A stretch of 64,000 nt of DNA from Mucilaginibacter rubeus (GCF_003286415.2 NZ_CP043450.1:6758001-6822000), one strand, 5' to 3'; positions 18,620-26,175 are shown, numbered from the stretch's first letter. Translations and numbers: made by a program. Notes: a model not told the origin generated them from the sequence alone.

Positions 18620-18717
18620 GTAGAGACGCATAATAGCGTTTCCTGTAGGATAAGCAGCTTTGCATGTCATCTTGCTATAGTAAAATGCATGCGGGGGACG
18701 CAATTATGCGTCCCTAC
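18620..18717. repeat. Second REP-doublet-like inverted repeat
   Basis: The left end GTAGAGACGCATAAT (18620 onward) and the right end ATTATGCGTCCCTAC (to 18717) are inverted copies with one difference. Each end also forms its own hairpin: GAGACGC/GCGTTTC, and GGGACGCA (18695-18702) with TGCGTCCC (18707-18714). It is gene-free and has the same nested layout as the 7107-7229 element but unrelated sequence. Confidence 0.65.
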
Positions 18718-18754
18718 AACTAAATCAAACTTAAACAGTTTCTTAGGTTAAAAC

Positions 18755-18780
18755 AAAAAAGCCTAACATTTCTGTTAGGC
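18755..18780 (-). terminator. Terminator of tRNA-Val copy 2
   Basis: GCCTAACA (18761-18768) pairs with TGTTAGGC (18773-18780) across a 4-nt loop. On the minus strand the stem is followed by six T. It lies 9 nt past the tRNA 3' end. Confidence 0.85.
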
Positions 18781-18789
18781 TTTTTCTGT

Positions 18790-18863
18790 GGGAACTACTG
18801 GGTTCGAACCAGTGACCCTCTGCTTGTAAGGCAGATGCTCTGAACCAGCTGAGCTAAGCTCCC
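18790..18863 (-). tRNA. tRNA-Val (anticodon UAC), copy 2
   Basis: A 74-nt cloverleaf on the minus strand. The acceptor stem is GGGAGCT with AGTTCCC (one G-U pair), the D-arm GCTCAGCTGGTTCAGAGC, the anticodon stem-loop CTGCCTTACAAGGCAG with TAC anticodon, and the T-arm has GGTTCGAACC. CCA is not encoded. It differs from the neighbouring copy essentially at one acceptor-stem position. Confidence 0.95.
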
Positions 18864-18970
18864 TTTGTTTTTGATGTTACCATTAGCTGGTAAAACCGAG
18901 TGGCGAAGATAATTCACTTTGCCAAATAATGCAAGAACTTTTATAAAGTATTTGCAGGTGATAGTAGTAT

Positions 18971-18996
18971 AAAAAAGCCCAACATTGCTGTTAGGC
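18971..18996 (-). terminator. Terminator of tRNA-Val copy 1
   Basis: GCCCAACA (18977-18984) faces TGTTAGGC (18989-18996). The single mismatch on the plus strand becomes a G-U pair in minus-strand RNA, followed by six U. This supports transcription from the minus strand. Confidence 0.85.
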
Positions 18997-19007
18997 TTTC
19001 TTTCTGT

Positions 19008-19081
19008 GGGAGCTACTGGGTTCGAACCAGTGACCCTCTGCTTGTAAGGCAGATGCTCTGAACCAGCTGAGCTAAGCTCCC
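19008..19081 (-). tRNA. tRNA-Val (anticodon UAC), copy 1
   Basis: A 74-nt cloverleaf on the minus strand with a fully paired acceptor stem (GGGAGCT/AGCTCCC), TAC anticodon and the same D and T arms as the copy at 18790-18863. The pair forms a tandem duplication with a repeat unit of about 218 bp that includes the terminator. Confidence 0.95.
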
Positions 19082-19180
19082 TTCCTTTTGGGACTGCAAA
19101 TATAGGAGGTTGTGTTTATTTGTCCAAATAAAATTTTAAATAAAAATAGTATGCTGATTTACAGATATTAAGGTTGTTAT

Positions 19181-19498
19181 TTACTTAACATCGCGATATT
19201 GGGCACGCGGCCGCGGGTCTTCAGGCAGGATCTCCATCTTCGGGAAATCGATATAATTGGCATACCACTGTATGGCGCCTACTAAATCAAGCGCGTCTTC
19301 GGCTTCAACGTTAACAGTTTCAAAGGCATAAAGCTTATGATCGGCATAGCCATAAAGCTGTATCTCGTTATCATCCGGACTAAATCGTTCCTCATCAAGG
19401 CAGTAAACTTTTACCTTGAGCCGTGTATCCCTGGAGTGGATCACATCCCTGCAGGGGTTTAGAGGATCGGTTGCCAGTAAATATACATTATAGTCCAT
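19181..19498 (-). CDS. Conserved hypothetical protein
   Basis: A 105-residue soluble, acidic protein starting MDYNVYLLATDPLNPCRD and ending in a basic PRPRAQYRDVK. It has no signal peptide, membrane segment or recognised domain. The clean ATG and coding-like composition support it. It lies upstream of the tandem tRNAs on the same strand and may be a single-gene unit. Confidence 0.65.
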   Translation of the reverse strand: MDYNVYLLATDPLNPCRDVIHSRDTRLKVKVYCLDEERFSPDDNEIQLYGYADHKLYAFETVNVEAEDALDLVGAIQWYANYIDFPKMEILPEDPRPRAQYRDVK

Positions 19499-19685
19499 AG
19501 TTGGGTTAACAAAGTTTAGAGGGGTTGGTTTCTGTATAAGTGTTTAAAGTGTGAAATTGTTTGAAAAATATGTGTATTTCCCAGGGTGGGGAAATTGCGC
19601 CCATGTTTGAGTAAAATTTCTACATTTTAACGAATAGGCAATATTAAAAAGCTGTTTTTTAAGTTGATATGCCCCAATTTATCAA

Positions 19686-19704
19686 TTGGCATTTCGTTTG
19701 AATA
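19686..19704 (+). promoter_or_regulatory. Promoter-like motif, RNA copy 1
   Basis: TTGGCA (19686-19691) and TTTGAATA (19697-19704). The GG-to-G spacing and the TTGGCA box resemble a sigma-54 -24/-12 promoter, but the -12 position reads GA instead of GC. Box A (GGGAAAT) starts at 19589. Confidence 0.5.
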
Positions 19705-19710
19705 AATATT

Positions 19711-19786
19711 AATACCCTTCTCAAAGGGTTGTTTTTCATAGGTAGATGTAGGGTCGAAATACTGCGAGAGTGTTTCGACCTTTTTT
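19711..19786 (+). ncRNA. Structured small RNA, copy 1
   Basis: Predicted ~75-nt RNA. Hairpin 1 is CCCTT (19715-19719) with AAGGG. A single-stranded linker contains CATAGGTAGATGTA. Hairpin 2 is GGTCGAAA (19752-19759) with TTTCGACC (19773-19780), closed further by TACT/AGTG around a GCGAG loop and followed by T6: an intrinsic terminator. The 5' end is inferred. Family not recognised. Confidence 0.7.
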
Positions 19787-20041
19787 ATTTACCGCTTTTG
19801 AAAATATGATTTTACTGTTGTGTATTAGGTAAGATCTTAATTCTTTTTTTTCGCCGACATGAAACCGCAAAAGGGGCTTAATGCCGATATTACAGATTTA
19901 GATTGTTCCTTAAATTGATCGGGGTGAAAGATTTTAACCTTTGGGAAAATAATGCCACTAATCCCGGAATGTATTTGCACACTTTTTATAGTTTATCGTG
20001 TCAAAATGCCTTTTTGGGGCTATTAGAGGCGTGTTTGTTAT

Positions 20042-20060
20042 TTGGCATTGGGTTTGGATA
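20042..20060 (+). promoter_or_regulatory. Promoter-like motif, RNA copy 2
   Basis: TTGGCA (20042-20047) and TTTGGATA (20053-20060), same spacing as the other copies. Box A (TTGGGAAAAT) starts at 19941 and box B (ATTTGCACA) at 19973. Confidence 0.5.
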
Positions 20061-20066
20061 GGTATT

Positions 20067-20141
20067 AATACCCTTCTCAAAGGGTTGTTTTCATAGGTAG
20101 ATGTAGGGCCGAAATACTGCGAGAGTGTTTCGGCCTTTTTT
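20067..20141 (+). ncRNA. Structured small RNA, copy 2
   Basis: Same architecture as copy 1. Hairpin 2 is GGCCGAAA (20107-20114) with TTTCGGCC (20128-20135), then T6. Relative to copy 1 the T-A pair is replaced by C-G with both sides changed, which supports the stem and the plus-strand orientation. Confidence 0.7.
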
Positions 20142-20386
20142 ATTTACCAGTTTTTAAAAATCGCTTTTGCAGTATTGTTTAAGCTGTTAATCTTTGGCAG
20201 CACGTGGACAGTGAGAATGGTTATCTAAAAGTGACATAATAGGTTTGGAGTGTCTGTGAATTGATCAAGCCAGGAATTTTAACTTTTGGGAAAATAACGC
20301 CACTATCCACGGAATGTATTTACACACTTTATATGCTATGTAATTTAAGAAGTGCTTTTTGGGGCTTTTGAGTGCATGTTTTCCAT

Positions 20387-20405
20387 TTGGCACTGGGTTT
20401 GAATA
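20387..20405 (+). promoter_or_regulatory. Promoter-like motif, RNA copy 3
   Basis: TTGGCAC (20387-20393) and TTTGAATA (20398-20405). Box A starts at 20286 and box B (ATTTACACA) at 20318. This copy has the best match to a sigma-54 -24 box. Confidence 0.5.
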
Positions 20406-20411
20406 AGTATT

Positions 20412-20486
20412 AATACCCTTCTCATAGGGTTGTTTTCATAGGTAGATGTAGGGCCGGAATACTGCGAGAGTGTTCCGGCCTTTTTT
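20412..20486 (+). ncRNA. Structured small RNA, copy 3
   Basis: Hairpin 1 loses one pair (CTCATAGGG). Hairpin 2 is GGCCGGAA (20452-20459) with TTCCGGCC (20473-20480), then T6. Compared with copy 2 an A-T pair became G-C, again on both arms. The linker and the GCGAG loop are unchanged. Confidence 0.7.
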
Positions 20487-20642
20487 ATTGCCCCTACATG
20501 TATTGCCTGATAATTAAATAAAAATCTGCCAAAATTAACCATTGGGAAATTAATTCCCGGTTAAGGGTGTCATTTCTACACATTGAGGATGGTTGGTGTT
20601 TTAAAAAGCTGCCAATTAGGCAATTGAAGGCATTTTTTAAGA

Positions 20643-20661
20643 TTGGCACCTCGTTTGAATA
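20643..20661 (+). promoter_or_regulatory. Promoter-like motif, RNA copy 4
   Basis: TTGGCAC (20643-20649) and TTTGAATA (20654-20661). Box A (TTGGGAAAT) starts at 20542 and box B (ATTTCTACA) at 20572. Confidence 0.5.
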
Positions 20662-20667
20662 TAGCTT

Positions 20668-20744
20668 ATTACCCTTCTCAAAGGGTTGTTTTTCATAGGT
20701 AGATGTAGGGCCGGAATAACTGCGAGAGTTGTCCGGCCTTTTTT
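20668..20744 (+). ncRNA. Structured small RNA, copy 4
   Basis: Hairpin 2 is GGCCGGA (20709-20715) with TCCGGCC (20732-20738), then T6. The inner stem grew by one base on each arm (TAACT/AGTTG instead of TACT/AGTG), a paired insertion. The GCGAG loop and the CATAGGTAGATGTAGGG linker are identical to the other copies. Confidence 0.7.
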
Positions 20745-20850
20745 ATTTAATGGAAATTTTAAGATTGATTTTATTCCGTTGCTTTTTAATTAAGCAATCG
20801 AAGTGGTTTATTGATCAATGCTTTTTGCCCGTTGGGGTGATATTGATAAA

Positions 20851-21873
20851 TCAACGCCATTCCAGTCCGGGTGCCACGTGTTTTAAAATAGAAGATAGCA
20901 CGTGCACATTATAATCAACCCCTAACGTGTTAGGTATTGTCAATAGTAAGGTATCTGCTTCCTGGATAGCTTCATCCTGGGCTAATTCTTTGATCAGCTG
21001 ATCTGGTTCAGCAGCGTAGCTTTTTCCAAAAATCGCACGTTTGTTGGCTTCTATGTAACCGATCTTATCGGAACTGTTGGTTTGCTGGCCGAATAACTGC
21101 TTATCCTGATCGTTTACCAGGGCAAAAATGGAACGACTCACCGAAGCCCTCGCCTCCCTTTCGTGGCCTGCTTTTTTCCAGGCTTCTTTATAAAGCCTGA
21201 TCTGTTCTGCCTGCTGAATATGAAAGGGTTTGCCGCTTTCATCATTTTTTAAGGTAGAACTTTGCAGGTACATGCCGTTTTCGGCGGCCCAGATAGCTGT
21301 TGCATTAGAGCCTGCTCCCCACCAAATGCGTTCGCGCAACCCTTCAGAATAAGGTTCTAAGCGCAACAAGCCTGGAGGGTTCGGAAACATCGGGTATGGA
21401 TTAGGCTCAGCAAATCCGTCACCGTTCAATTTATCCAGAAACTCTAAGGCCTTGGTACGTCCCATATCCGCATCGGTTTCTCCTTCGGCCGGTTCATAGC
21501 CGAAATAGCGCCAGCCATCGATCACCTGTTCCGGCGAACCCCTGCTGATGCCTAATTGTAATCGTCCACCCGAAATTAAATCGGCGGCGCCGGCATCCTC
21601 CGCCATGTACAAGGGATTTTCATATCGCATATCAATTACGCCCGTCCCAATTTCTATTTTACTGGTTTTAGCACCAATAGCCGAAAGTAGTGGAAAGGGC
21701 GATGCTAATTGGCGCGCGAAATGATGCACCCGGAAATATGCCCCATCAATGCCAATTTCCTCAGCTGCAACAGCCAGATCAATGGATTGAAGCAATGTGT
21801 CACCTGCCGTACGGGTATTATAAGCAGGATGATCAGACCAATGTCCAAATGATAAAAATCCGATTTTCTTCAT
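20851..21873 (-). CDS. LLM-class flavin-dependent oxidoreductase
   Basis: A 340-residue bacterial-luciferase-like monooxygenase with a TIM-barrel fold using reduced FMN. It starts MKKIGFLSFGHW; landmarks are GAYFRVHHFARQLASP, IEIGTGVIDMRYENPLYMAEDA and GRLQLGISRGSPEQVI. The length fits the single-component LLM group that oxidises small organic substrates. There is no signal peptide; it is cytoplasmic. It is a lone minus-strand gene ending about 107 bp from the fourth small-RNA terminator. Substrate unknown. Confidence 0.9.
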   Translation of the reverse strand: MKKIGFLSFGHWSDHPAYNTRTAGDTLLQSIDLAVAAEEIGIDGAYFRVHHFARQLASPFPLLSAIGAKTSKIEIGTGVIDMRYENPLYMAEDAGAADLISGGRLQLGISRGSPEQVIDGWRYFGYEPAEGETDADMGRTKALEFLDKLNGDGFAEPNPYPMFPNPPGLLRLEPYSEGLRERIWWGAGSNATAIWAAENGMYLQSSTLKNDESGKPFHIQQAEQIRLYKEAWKKAGHEREARASVSRSIFALVNDQDKQLFGQQTNSSDKIGYIEANKRAIFGKSYAAEPDQLIKELAQDEAIQEADTLLLTIPNTLGVDYNVHVLSSILKHVAPGLEWR

Positions 21874-22117
21874 GTAGTCTCCTTAATCATAAAATGACAG
21901 ATCGTATTTGAAATTCCGTTTTAGCTAAAACGAATGCTTCGGGCTGATTTTGATCAGCCTGTAAAAGCAAATACAAGTCAATCAAAAATAAAATTAAACG
22001 GGATATAATTCAGTCAGGAGGAATTCAAAAAAAATCTGTGGGTGTAGTTGATGAACGAAATATCACTTTGCGTTCATCAAATTCATTTTTCAGCATCCTT
22101 TCCCTTATTTTAGCGTT

Positions 22118-23146
22118 ATGTCTCTGACAATCTCTCTATTATTTATAATTGCCTTGCTGGCTTTTATACTAAGCGCGGTTTGTGGCGGCGGAGCAAGCAT
22201 GATCCTGATCCCTGTTCTTGGTTTGGTAGTTCCGAATGCGCAGATACCTGTCGCGTTATCGCTCGGTACTGCTTCCAGTTCCTTATCAAGGGTAGCCGTT
22301 ATGTGGAAATCAATACGTTGGGATTTGGTCAAATGGTTTATTCCTCCAGCTATTCCTACAGTTTGGCTTGGCGCGTGGTTACTTACCTATGTAAACCCTG
22401 TATTTCTGCAATTATTGCTGGGTTTATTTTTATTATGGAACCTCTCTTCGCTTTTCAAAAAACAACCTGTACTTAAAGTTCGGGAGCATCAAAGCAATGT
22501 CGCAGTATTGTTAATAGGTTTGGCTACCGGCTTTGTTTCGGGCTTAACGGGTGCAGTTGGGCTTATCTTTAATCGTTTTTATCTTACTTATGGCCTTTCC
22601 AAACAGGAGATTGTGGCAACCCGGGCTGCCAATGAAGTTATCCTTCATCTGATTAAGCTGGGTTTATATGCTTCTTTTGGCTTGTTGACTAACAATTCGG
22701 TTATCTATGGGGTAATAATAGCGATTGCAGCAGTTATTTCGTCTTTCGCGGTTAAATATGTACTGCCTCTAATCAGTGACCGACTGTTTCAAAAAATCGG
22801 ATATGCAGCTATGGTGATCTCGGGATGTTTTATGACTTATGGCGCAGTTAGAGATATTGCTTCGGGTAATTTGCGCATCAGCATCGTTACTATATCCGGA
22901 GGCTTGGAAACCAGTGTTCAATGGAAAGAGAGTGATTTTAAACTCGAATTAGAATATGACGAAGGTTTTGAGGTAGAACATGCCATAACACTGAATGAAC
23001 TTCCGCCTGTTTTCCGGCCAAAAGTTACAGCCCTTATTGAGGGGGCCGACAAATATCTCATTGAAGAAGTTAATGGTTTCCGGAAACATTATTATGAGGT
23101 TTATACCTGGCGTCAGGGCAAGCTTAGTAAATATGATGTTAAGTGA
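22118..23146 (+). CDS. TauE/SafE-family anion exporter with C-terminal soluble domain
   Basis: The 342-residue protein has seven to eight membrane helices over residues ~5-250, with the TauE/SafE glycine-rich motifs (CGGGASMILIP near residue 22, GFVSGLTGAVGLIFN in the middle). These proteins are thought to export sulfite, sulfoacetate or related anions. The last ~85 residues are soluble and beta-rich, with FEVEHAITLNELPPVFRP and a YYEVYTW motif. This resembles PepSY-like/DUF2874 repeats and is not part of standard TauE. It is a single plus-strand gene; substrate unknown. Confidence 0.85.
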   Translation: MSLTISLLFIIALLAFILSAVCGGGASMILIPVLGLVVPNAQIPVALSLGTASSSLSRVAVMWKSIRWDLVKWFIPPAIPTVWLGAWLLTYVNPVFLQLLLGLFLLWNLSSLFKKQPVLKVREHQSNVAVLLIGLATGFVSGLTGAVGLIFNRFYLTYGLSKQEIVATRAANEVILHLIKLGLYASFGLLTNNSVIYGVIIAIAAVISSFAVKYVLPLISDRLFQKIGYAAMVISGCFMTYGAVRDIASGNLRISIVTISGGLETSVQWKESDFKLELEYDEGFEVEHAITLNELPPVFRPKVTALIEGADKYLIEEVNGFRKHYYEVYTWRQGKLSKYDVK

Positions 23147-23415
23147 CATGCTTTTATTCTCGTCAATCTATCGGATTTGAGGAAAAGAATTGTGGGTTTC
23201 AAATCTTCAATAAGGGTGAATTTGCTTTTATTTAGATCTGCTGCATTTTCTCACTGATAAGTCCAAGCTTCATCTTAAAAAGATCAATATCAGTAAAACA
23301 GTAGATTGATGCCCTTTTTTGATTTGGGATTGTTTTAAATGGTGCAATGATTACCCCGGCGGAATTAGGGGCTATCGTATAAGTGTTAGCAAGATGTCTG
23401 AAGTATATGGGAACA

Positions 23416-23448
23416 AAAAGGCCCTTAATCATTGATTAAAGGCCTTTT
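23416..23448. terminator. Bidirectional terminator-like hairpin
   Basis: AAAAGGCC (23416-23423) pairs with GGCCTTTT (23441-23448), with further TTAAT/ATTAA pairing inside. The A and T flanks make it usable in both directions. It lies 270 nt past the TauE stop codon. Confidence 0.6.
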
Positions 23449-23747
23449 GATGTTTTGTTAAAATATTTAGCGGAATGGACGGGTCATGAACATCGTTCAT
23501 AACTGCCTATATTTCAAATAATTATATTTTCAAAAAATCAACTACTTTACGAATCACGCAATGGATAAATGATTCTAAATCGTTGGTTAAATATAGTAAA
23601 TATTAGGATATAAACGAAAGGTTTAATAGCCTTCTAAATAATTATAAGAAGGGCTTGATGTTGTCGAATTTTTGATTTGCATTTTACTACGGATAGTGTA
23701 GTGTTATGCAAACTTAGTATTAAGATTGAATTTGCAATAGGTTATCG

Positions 23748-23792
23748 TTTATTTGCGAACAGCTACGGTTTTCGTAGTGGTTCGCAAATAAA
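23748..23792. other. Long perfect inverted repeat (13-bp stem plus inner stem)
   Basis: TTTATTTGCGAAC (23748-23760) is exactly complementary to GTTCGCAAATAAA (23780-23792). Inside, CTACG (23763-23767) pairs with CGTAG (23773-23777). There is no T-run, so it is not an obvious terminator. It could be a protein-binding palindrome or a recombination site. Confidence 0.55.
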
Positions 23793-24113
23793 TAGCAGTT
23801 TTGCAATTATAAAACATATAAAAATGGGTTATTAAGCGATAGGGAGTATGGAAAGTTACGGCGATAAAGACTTCCATTAACAATGTCCTGGCTAACAGTT
23901 AATTGTGTGTCTTGGCCGTTATATAATAAATTAACAACCTTTTAAACCCACCGTCCCATATATTGAAACGCCTATGTCAACAAGGCGCTTTGAAATAAAA
24001 CCAAATTAGCTGAATTGAGGAGCTGACATACCTGCTACGCAATATTGGCCTACAGATTTTAACACCTTTAAGGCTAATAAATTTTGTTAGATCTAAATTT
24101 GACTTCGATAAGT

Positions 24114-24121
24114 TATATTTG
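24114..24121 (+). promoter_or_regulatory. -7 element four bases before a GTG start
   Basis: TATATTTG matches the TAnnTTTG consensus exactly and is followed by only 4 nt before the GTG at 24126. That spacing predicts a leaderless transcript. Confidence 0.6.
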
Positions 24122-24125
24122 TGTT

Positions 24126-24431
24126 GTGAAAAACAGAGTGTTTAGCTTCTTTCTACTCCTGGCTGGTATTATTTACCTGTCATCTGTATTAGAATTTGAC
24201 CATGAAGAAAGCAAAGCCAATTTTAAACAGGAACAACAATTTAAAATTGCAATAGAAAAGCCAAATGATGTTCAAGTCCTTGTTCATTTAGCTCTCCTAC
24301 CTTTGTTATTTGCATTTAGCATCATTTCATTACACTACTGCACAGAAACTAATCCTAAAAAAATCTTTAATCTTTCCCGGTTTCTACCACCCGAAAGGTT
24401 GTTTCTGCAATACTCCGTTTTCCGTATCTGA
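24126..24431 (+). CDS. Small membrane/exported protein of metal-resistance type
   Basis: A 101-residue protein starting at GTG (KNRVFSFFLLLAGIIYL). The N-terminal hydrophobic segment is a signal peptide or anchor. A charged middle (DHEESKANFKQEQQFK), a second hydrophobic stretch (~50-70) and a C-terminal PPERLFLQYSVFRI tail follow. The layout (short N-terminal signal, proline pair, C-terminal FRI or YRI) recurs in other small genes of this window and suggests a family of exported proteins near metal exporters. The GTG is preferred over an in-frame TTG at 24084 because of the -7 box. It precedes the oxidoreductase gene by 76 bp. Confidence 0.6.
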   Translation: MKNRVFSFFLLLAGIIYLSSVLEFDHEESKANFKQEQQFKIAIEKPNDVQVLVHLALLPLLFAFSIISLHYCTETNPKKIFNLSRFLPPERLFLQYSVFRI

Positions 24432-24507
24432 TTTTTGATTTCCTGCTATAATATGCGCTTGCCGTTCATACGGCAGGTATCTTCTGGAAATCTTAAAATC
24501 ATCCTCT

Positions 24508-26175
24508 ATGTCAGATTCAATATTTCTGCAATTATCTGCTGACGCGGGTATTGCAGCTACAATCATATTTACCGTCAATTACCTGTTCGGTATATTGATC
24601 AGTACTTCTTATCAACGGGCAACTCTTTATCAAAAACTACCAAAGGCCTTAAAAAGCATCAGTATTTATAACTGGCATAATTGGACAGCCTACATCGCAT
24701 TATCCATTGTATTACTGCACCCGGTTTTATTGCTCTTTGACCCGGCAACAAAATTTTCGTTTGTTAATATTGTTTTTCCTATTCATGCGCCAACACAAAG
24801 GTTATATGTGGCGTTAGGCACTATCTCCATGTTTGCTATTGTTCTGGTTATTTTGACTACGCAAAAAGCTATCAAAAACCGGCTTGGTTTTCGCGCCTGG
24901 AAAAACATCCATTTAATATCTTATGCAACCGGGTTGCTTTTTATTATACACGGTATCGTGATGGACCCGGAATTAAAGAATAGGCCGGTTGATTATTTGG
25001 ATGCGGAAAAATTGGCCAGTGAGGCCTGCTTTTTAATTTTATTGGCGGCAGTCTATTTCAGGGTTCGTTACGTGATCAAAAAAAGACAAACATCAAAATT
25101 TTATAAGCTGCGCATTTCAAAAGTAATTAGCGAAACAACCGATGCAAAAACATTTGTTTTGGAGATACCTGAGAACCTAAAAAATGTATTCAACTATATC
25201 CCAGGTCAATTTATACAGTTAGAATTAACAGTGAACGGTGACGAGTATAAAAGAGCTTATTCGCTTTCAAGTTCTCCTTTCACCGATGACGGCCTTTACT
25301 TTACGATCAAACGGGTTAAAGATGGCATCGTTTCTAATTTTTTAAACGATACTATTACGCCTGGCGATGAACTTCTTGTGCTTCCGCCATCAGGTAATTT
25401 TTTTAAAGAATATTCTTTAATCGCCCCAACCCATTTTGTATTTTTTGCTGGCGGAAGCGGTATTACGCCCATATACAGCATTATCAAATCTCTGTTACAT
25501 CAACAGCCCGATTCCCACATATCCCTGATTTATGCAAACCGGGATTTAGATTCTATTATATTCCAAAGAGAACTTGAACTGTTAGAAGCGTCTTATCAGG
25601 AAAGATTGACTATCACCCATGTTTTAAGTGCCGCCTCTGTGGGATGGAGTGCACTAACGGGTAGGCTTGACCAGGATAAAATAGTTCAATTTATGCATAA
25701 ATGGAAAATCATGCCGGTTGCGAATACCGTCTATTATGTGTGCGGGCCTTCGCCATTTATGGAATTAGTTGAACAGGAATTAGCTTACCATAAAATACAG
25801 CCCTCTAAAATTCATTTGGAAAAATTCATATCCATCAGTAATGCCGAAGATCTGTTAAAGGCAGGTACCGGCTTAGAAGATATTGATACCGTCGGAGCCA
25901 GTTTAAACGCGCAGTTAGATGGAAGCAACCATAAAACCAGTTGTAAAAAAGATCAAATCCTATTAGATGTATTATTAGCGAACGGGATCAACGCGCCATA
26001 TTCCTGTAGAGAGGGTATTTGTTCAAGCTGTAAGGCAAAGCTCGTTGAAGGGATGGTTATGATGAAAAAGCACACATCTCTAAGCGATACAGATATTAAA
26101 AACGATCAAATTTTGACTTGCCAGGCCTTTCCACTGTCTGCAAAGATCAGGATTGATTATGACAACCTAAAATAA
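24508..26175 (+). CDS. Membrane heme-b/FAD/2Fe-2S oxidoreductase
   Basis: The 555-residue protein joins a ferric-reductase-like membrane domain (~10-185, about five helices, with His residues in NWHNW, LLHPV, NIHLIS and IHGIV fit to bind heme b) to a ferredoxin-NADP reductase module (~205-440: RAYSLSSSP for FAD, GGSGITP for NAD(P)H) and a C-terminal plant-type 2Fe-2S ferredoxin (~465-555: CREGICSSC, plus a distal Cys in LTCQAF). It would pass electrons from NAD(P)H to the membrane or periplasm, as in ferric or cupric reductases. Its TAA overlaps the next ATG, so it is coupled to a porin. Confidence 0.88.
   Translation: MSDSIFLQLSADAGIAATIIFTVNYLFGILISTSYQRATLYQKLPKALKSISIYNWHNWTAYIALSIVLLHPVLLLFDPATKFSFVNIVFPIHAPTQRLYVALGTISMFAIVLVILTTQKAIKNRLGFRAWKNIHLISYATGLLFIIHGIVMDPELKNRPVDYLDAEKLASEACFLILLAAVYFRVRYVIKKRQTSKFYKLRISKVISETTDAKTFVLEIPENLKNVFNYIPGQFIQLELTVNGDEYKRAYSLSSSPFTDDGLYFTIKRVKDGIVSNFLNDTITPGDELLVLPPSGNFFKEYSLIAPTHFVFFAGGSGITPIYSIIKSLLHQQPDSHISLIYANRDLDSIIFQRELELLEASYQERLTITHVLSAASVGWSALTGRLDQDKIVQFMHKWKIMPVANTVYYVCGPSPFMELVEQELAYHKIQPSKIHLEKFISISNAEDLLKAGTGLEDIDTVGASLNAQLDGSNHKTSCKKDQILLDVLLANGINAPYSCREGICSSCKAKLVEGMVMMKKHTSLSDTDIKNDQILTCQAFPLSAKIRIDYDNLK

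Larger units (their letters stand above)
19565..20744 (+). repeat. Four-copy tandem array of promoter-plus-small-RNA units
   Basis: Four homologous units lie head to tail in a 1.35-kb region without genes. Promoter boxes start at 19686, 20042, 20387 and 20643, giving unit lengths of 356, 345 and 256 bp. In every unit the order is box A (GGGAAA-like, 97-99 bp upstream of TTGGCA), box B (ATTTnnACA-like, 69-71 bp upstream), TTGGCA, TTTGRATA exactly 11 bp on, and the first hairpin exactly 29 bp after TTGGCA. Sequence between boxes is diverged, so the conserved parts are under selection rather than freshly duplicated. Confidence 0.8.
23147..24113. other. AT-rich gene-free boundary region
   Basis: Nearly 1 kb with no credible coding frame, between chromosomal-type genes and the metal-resistance region. 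It holds two strong stem-loops, annotated separately, and a weaker CGCCT/AGGCG hairpin near 23970-23990. No att duplication, integrase or IS end was recognised, but this is a plausible island junction. Confidence 0.5.

Noticed and set aside
20345..20542. 65-codon minus-strand ORF over small-RNA copy 3
   Set aside because: It runs through the structured RNA and its terminator on the opposite strand; paired substitutions there indicate RNA, not protein, selection.
19565..20744. CRISPR array
   Set aside because: There are only four repeats of ~75 nt at irregular spacings of 256-356 bp, with terminator structure and promoter motifs. No cas genes are nearby.
23232..23432. 66-codon minus-strand ORF
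   Set aside because: Its ATG lies in the loop of a terminator-like hairpin, and the peptide shows no recognisable features.
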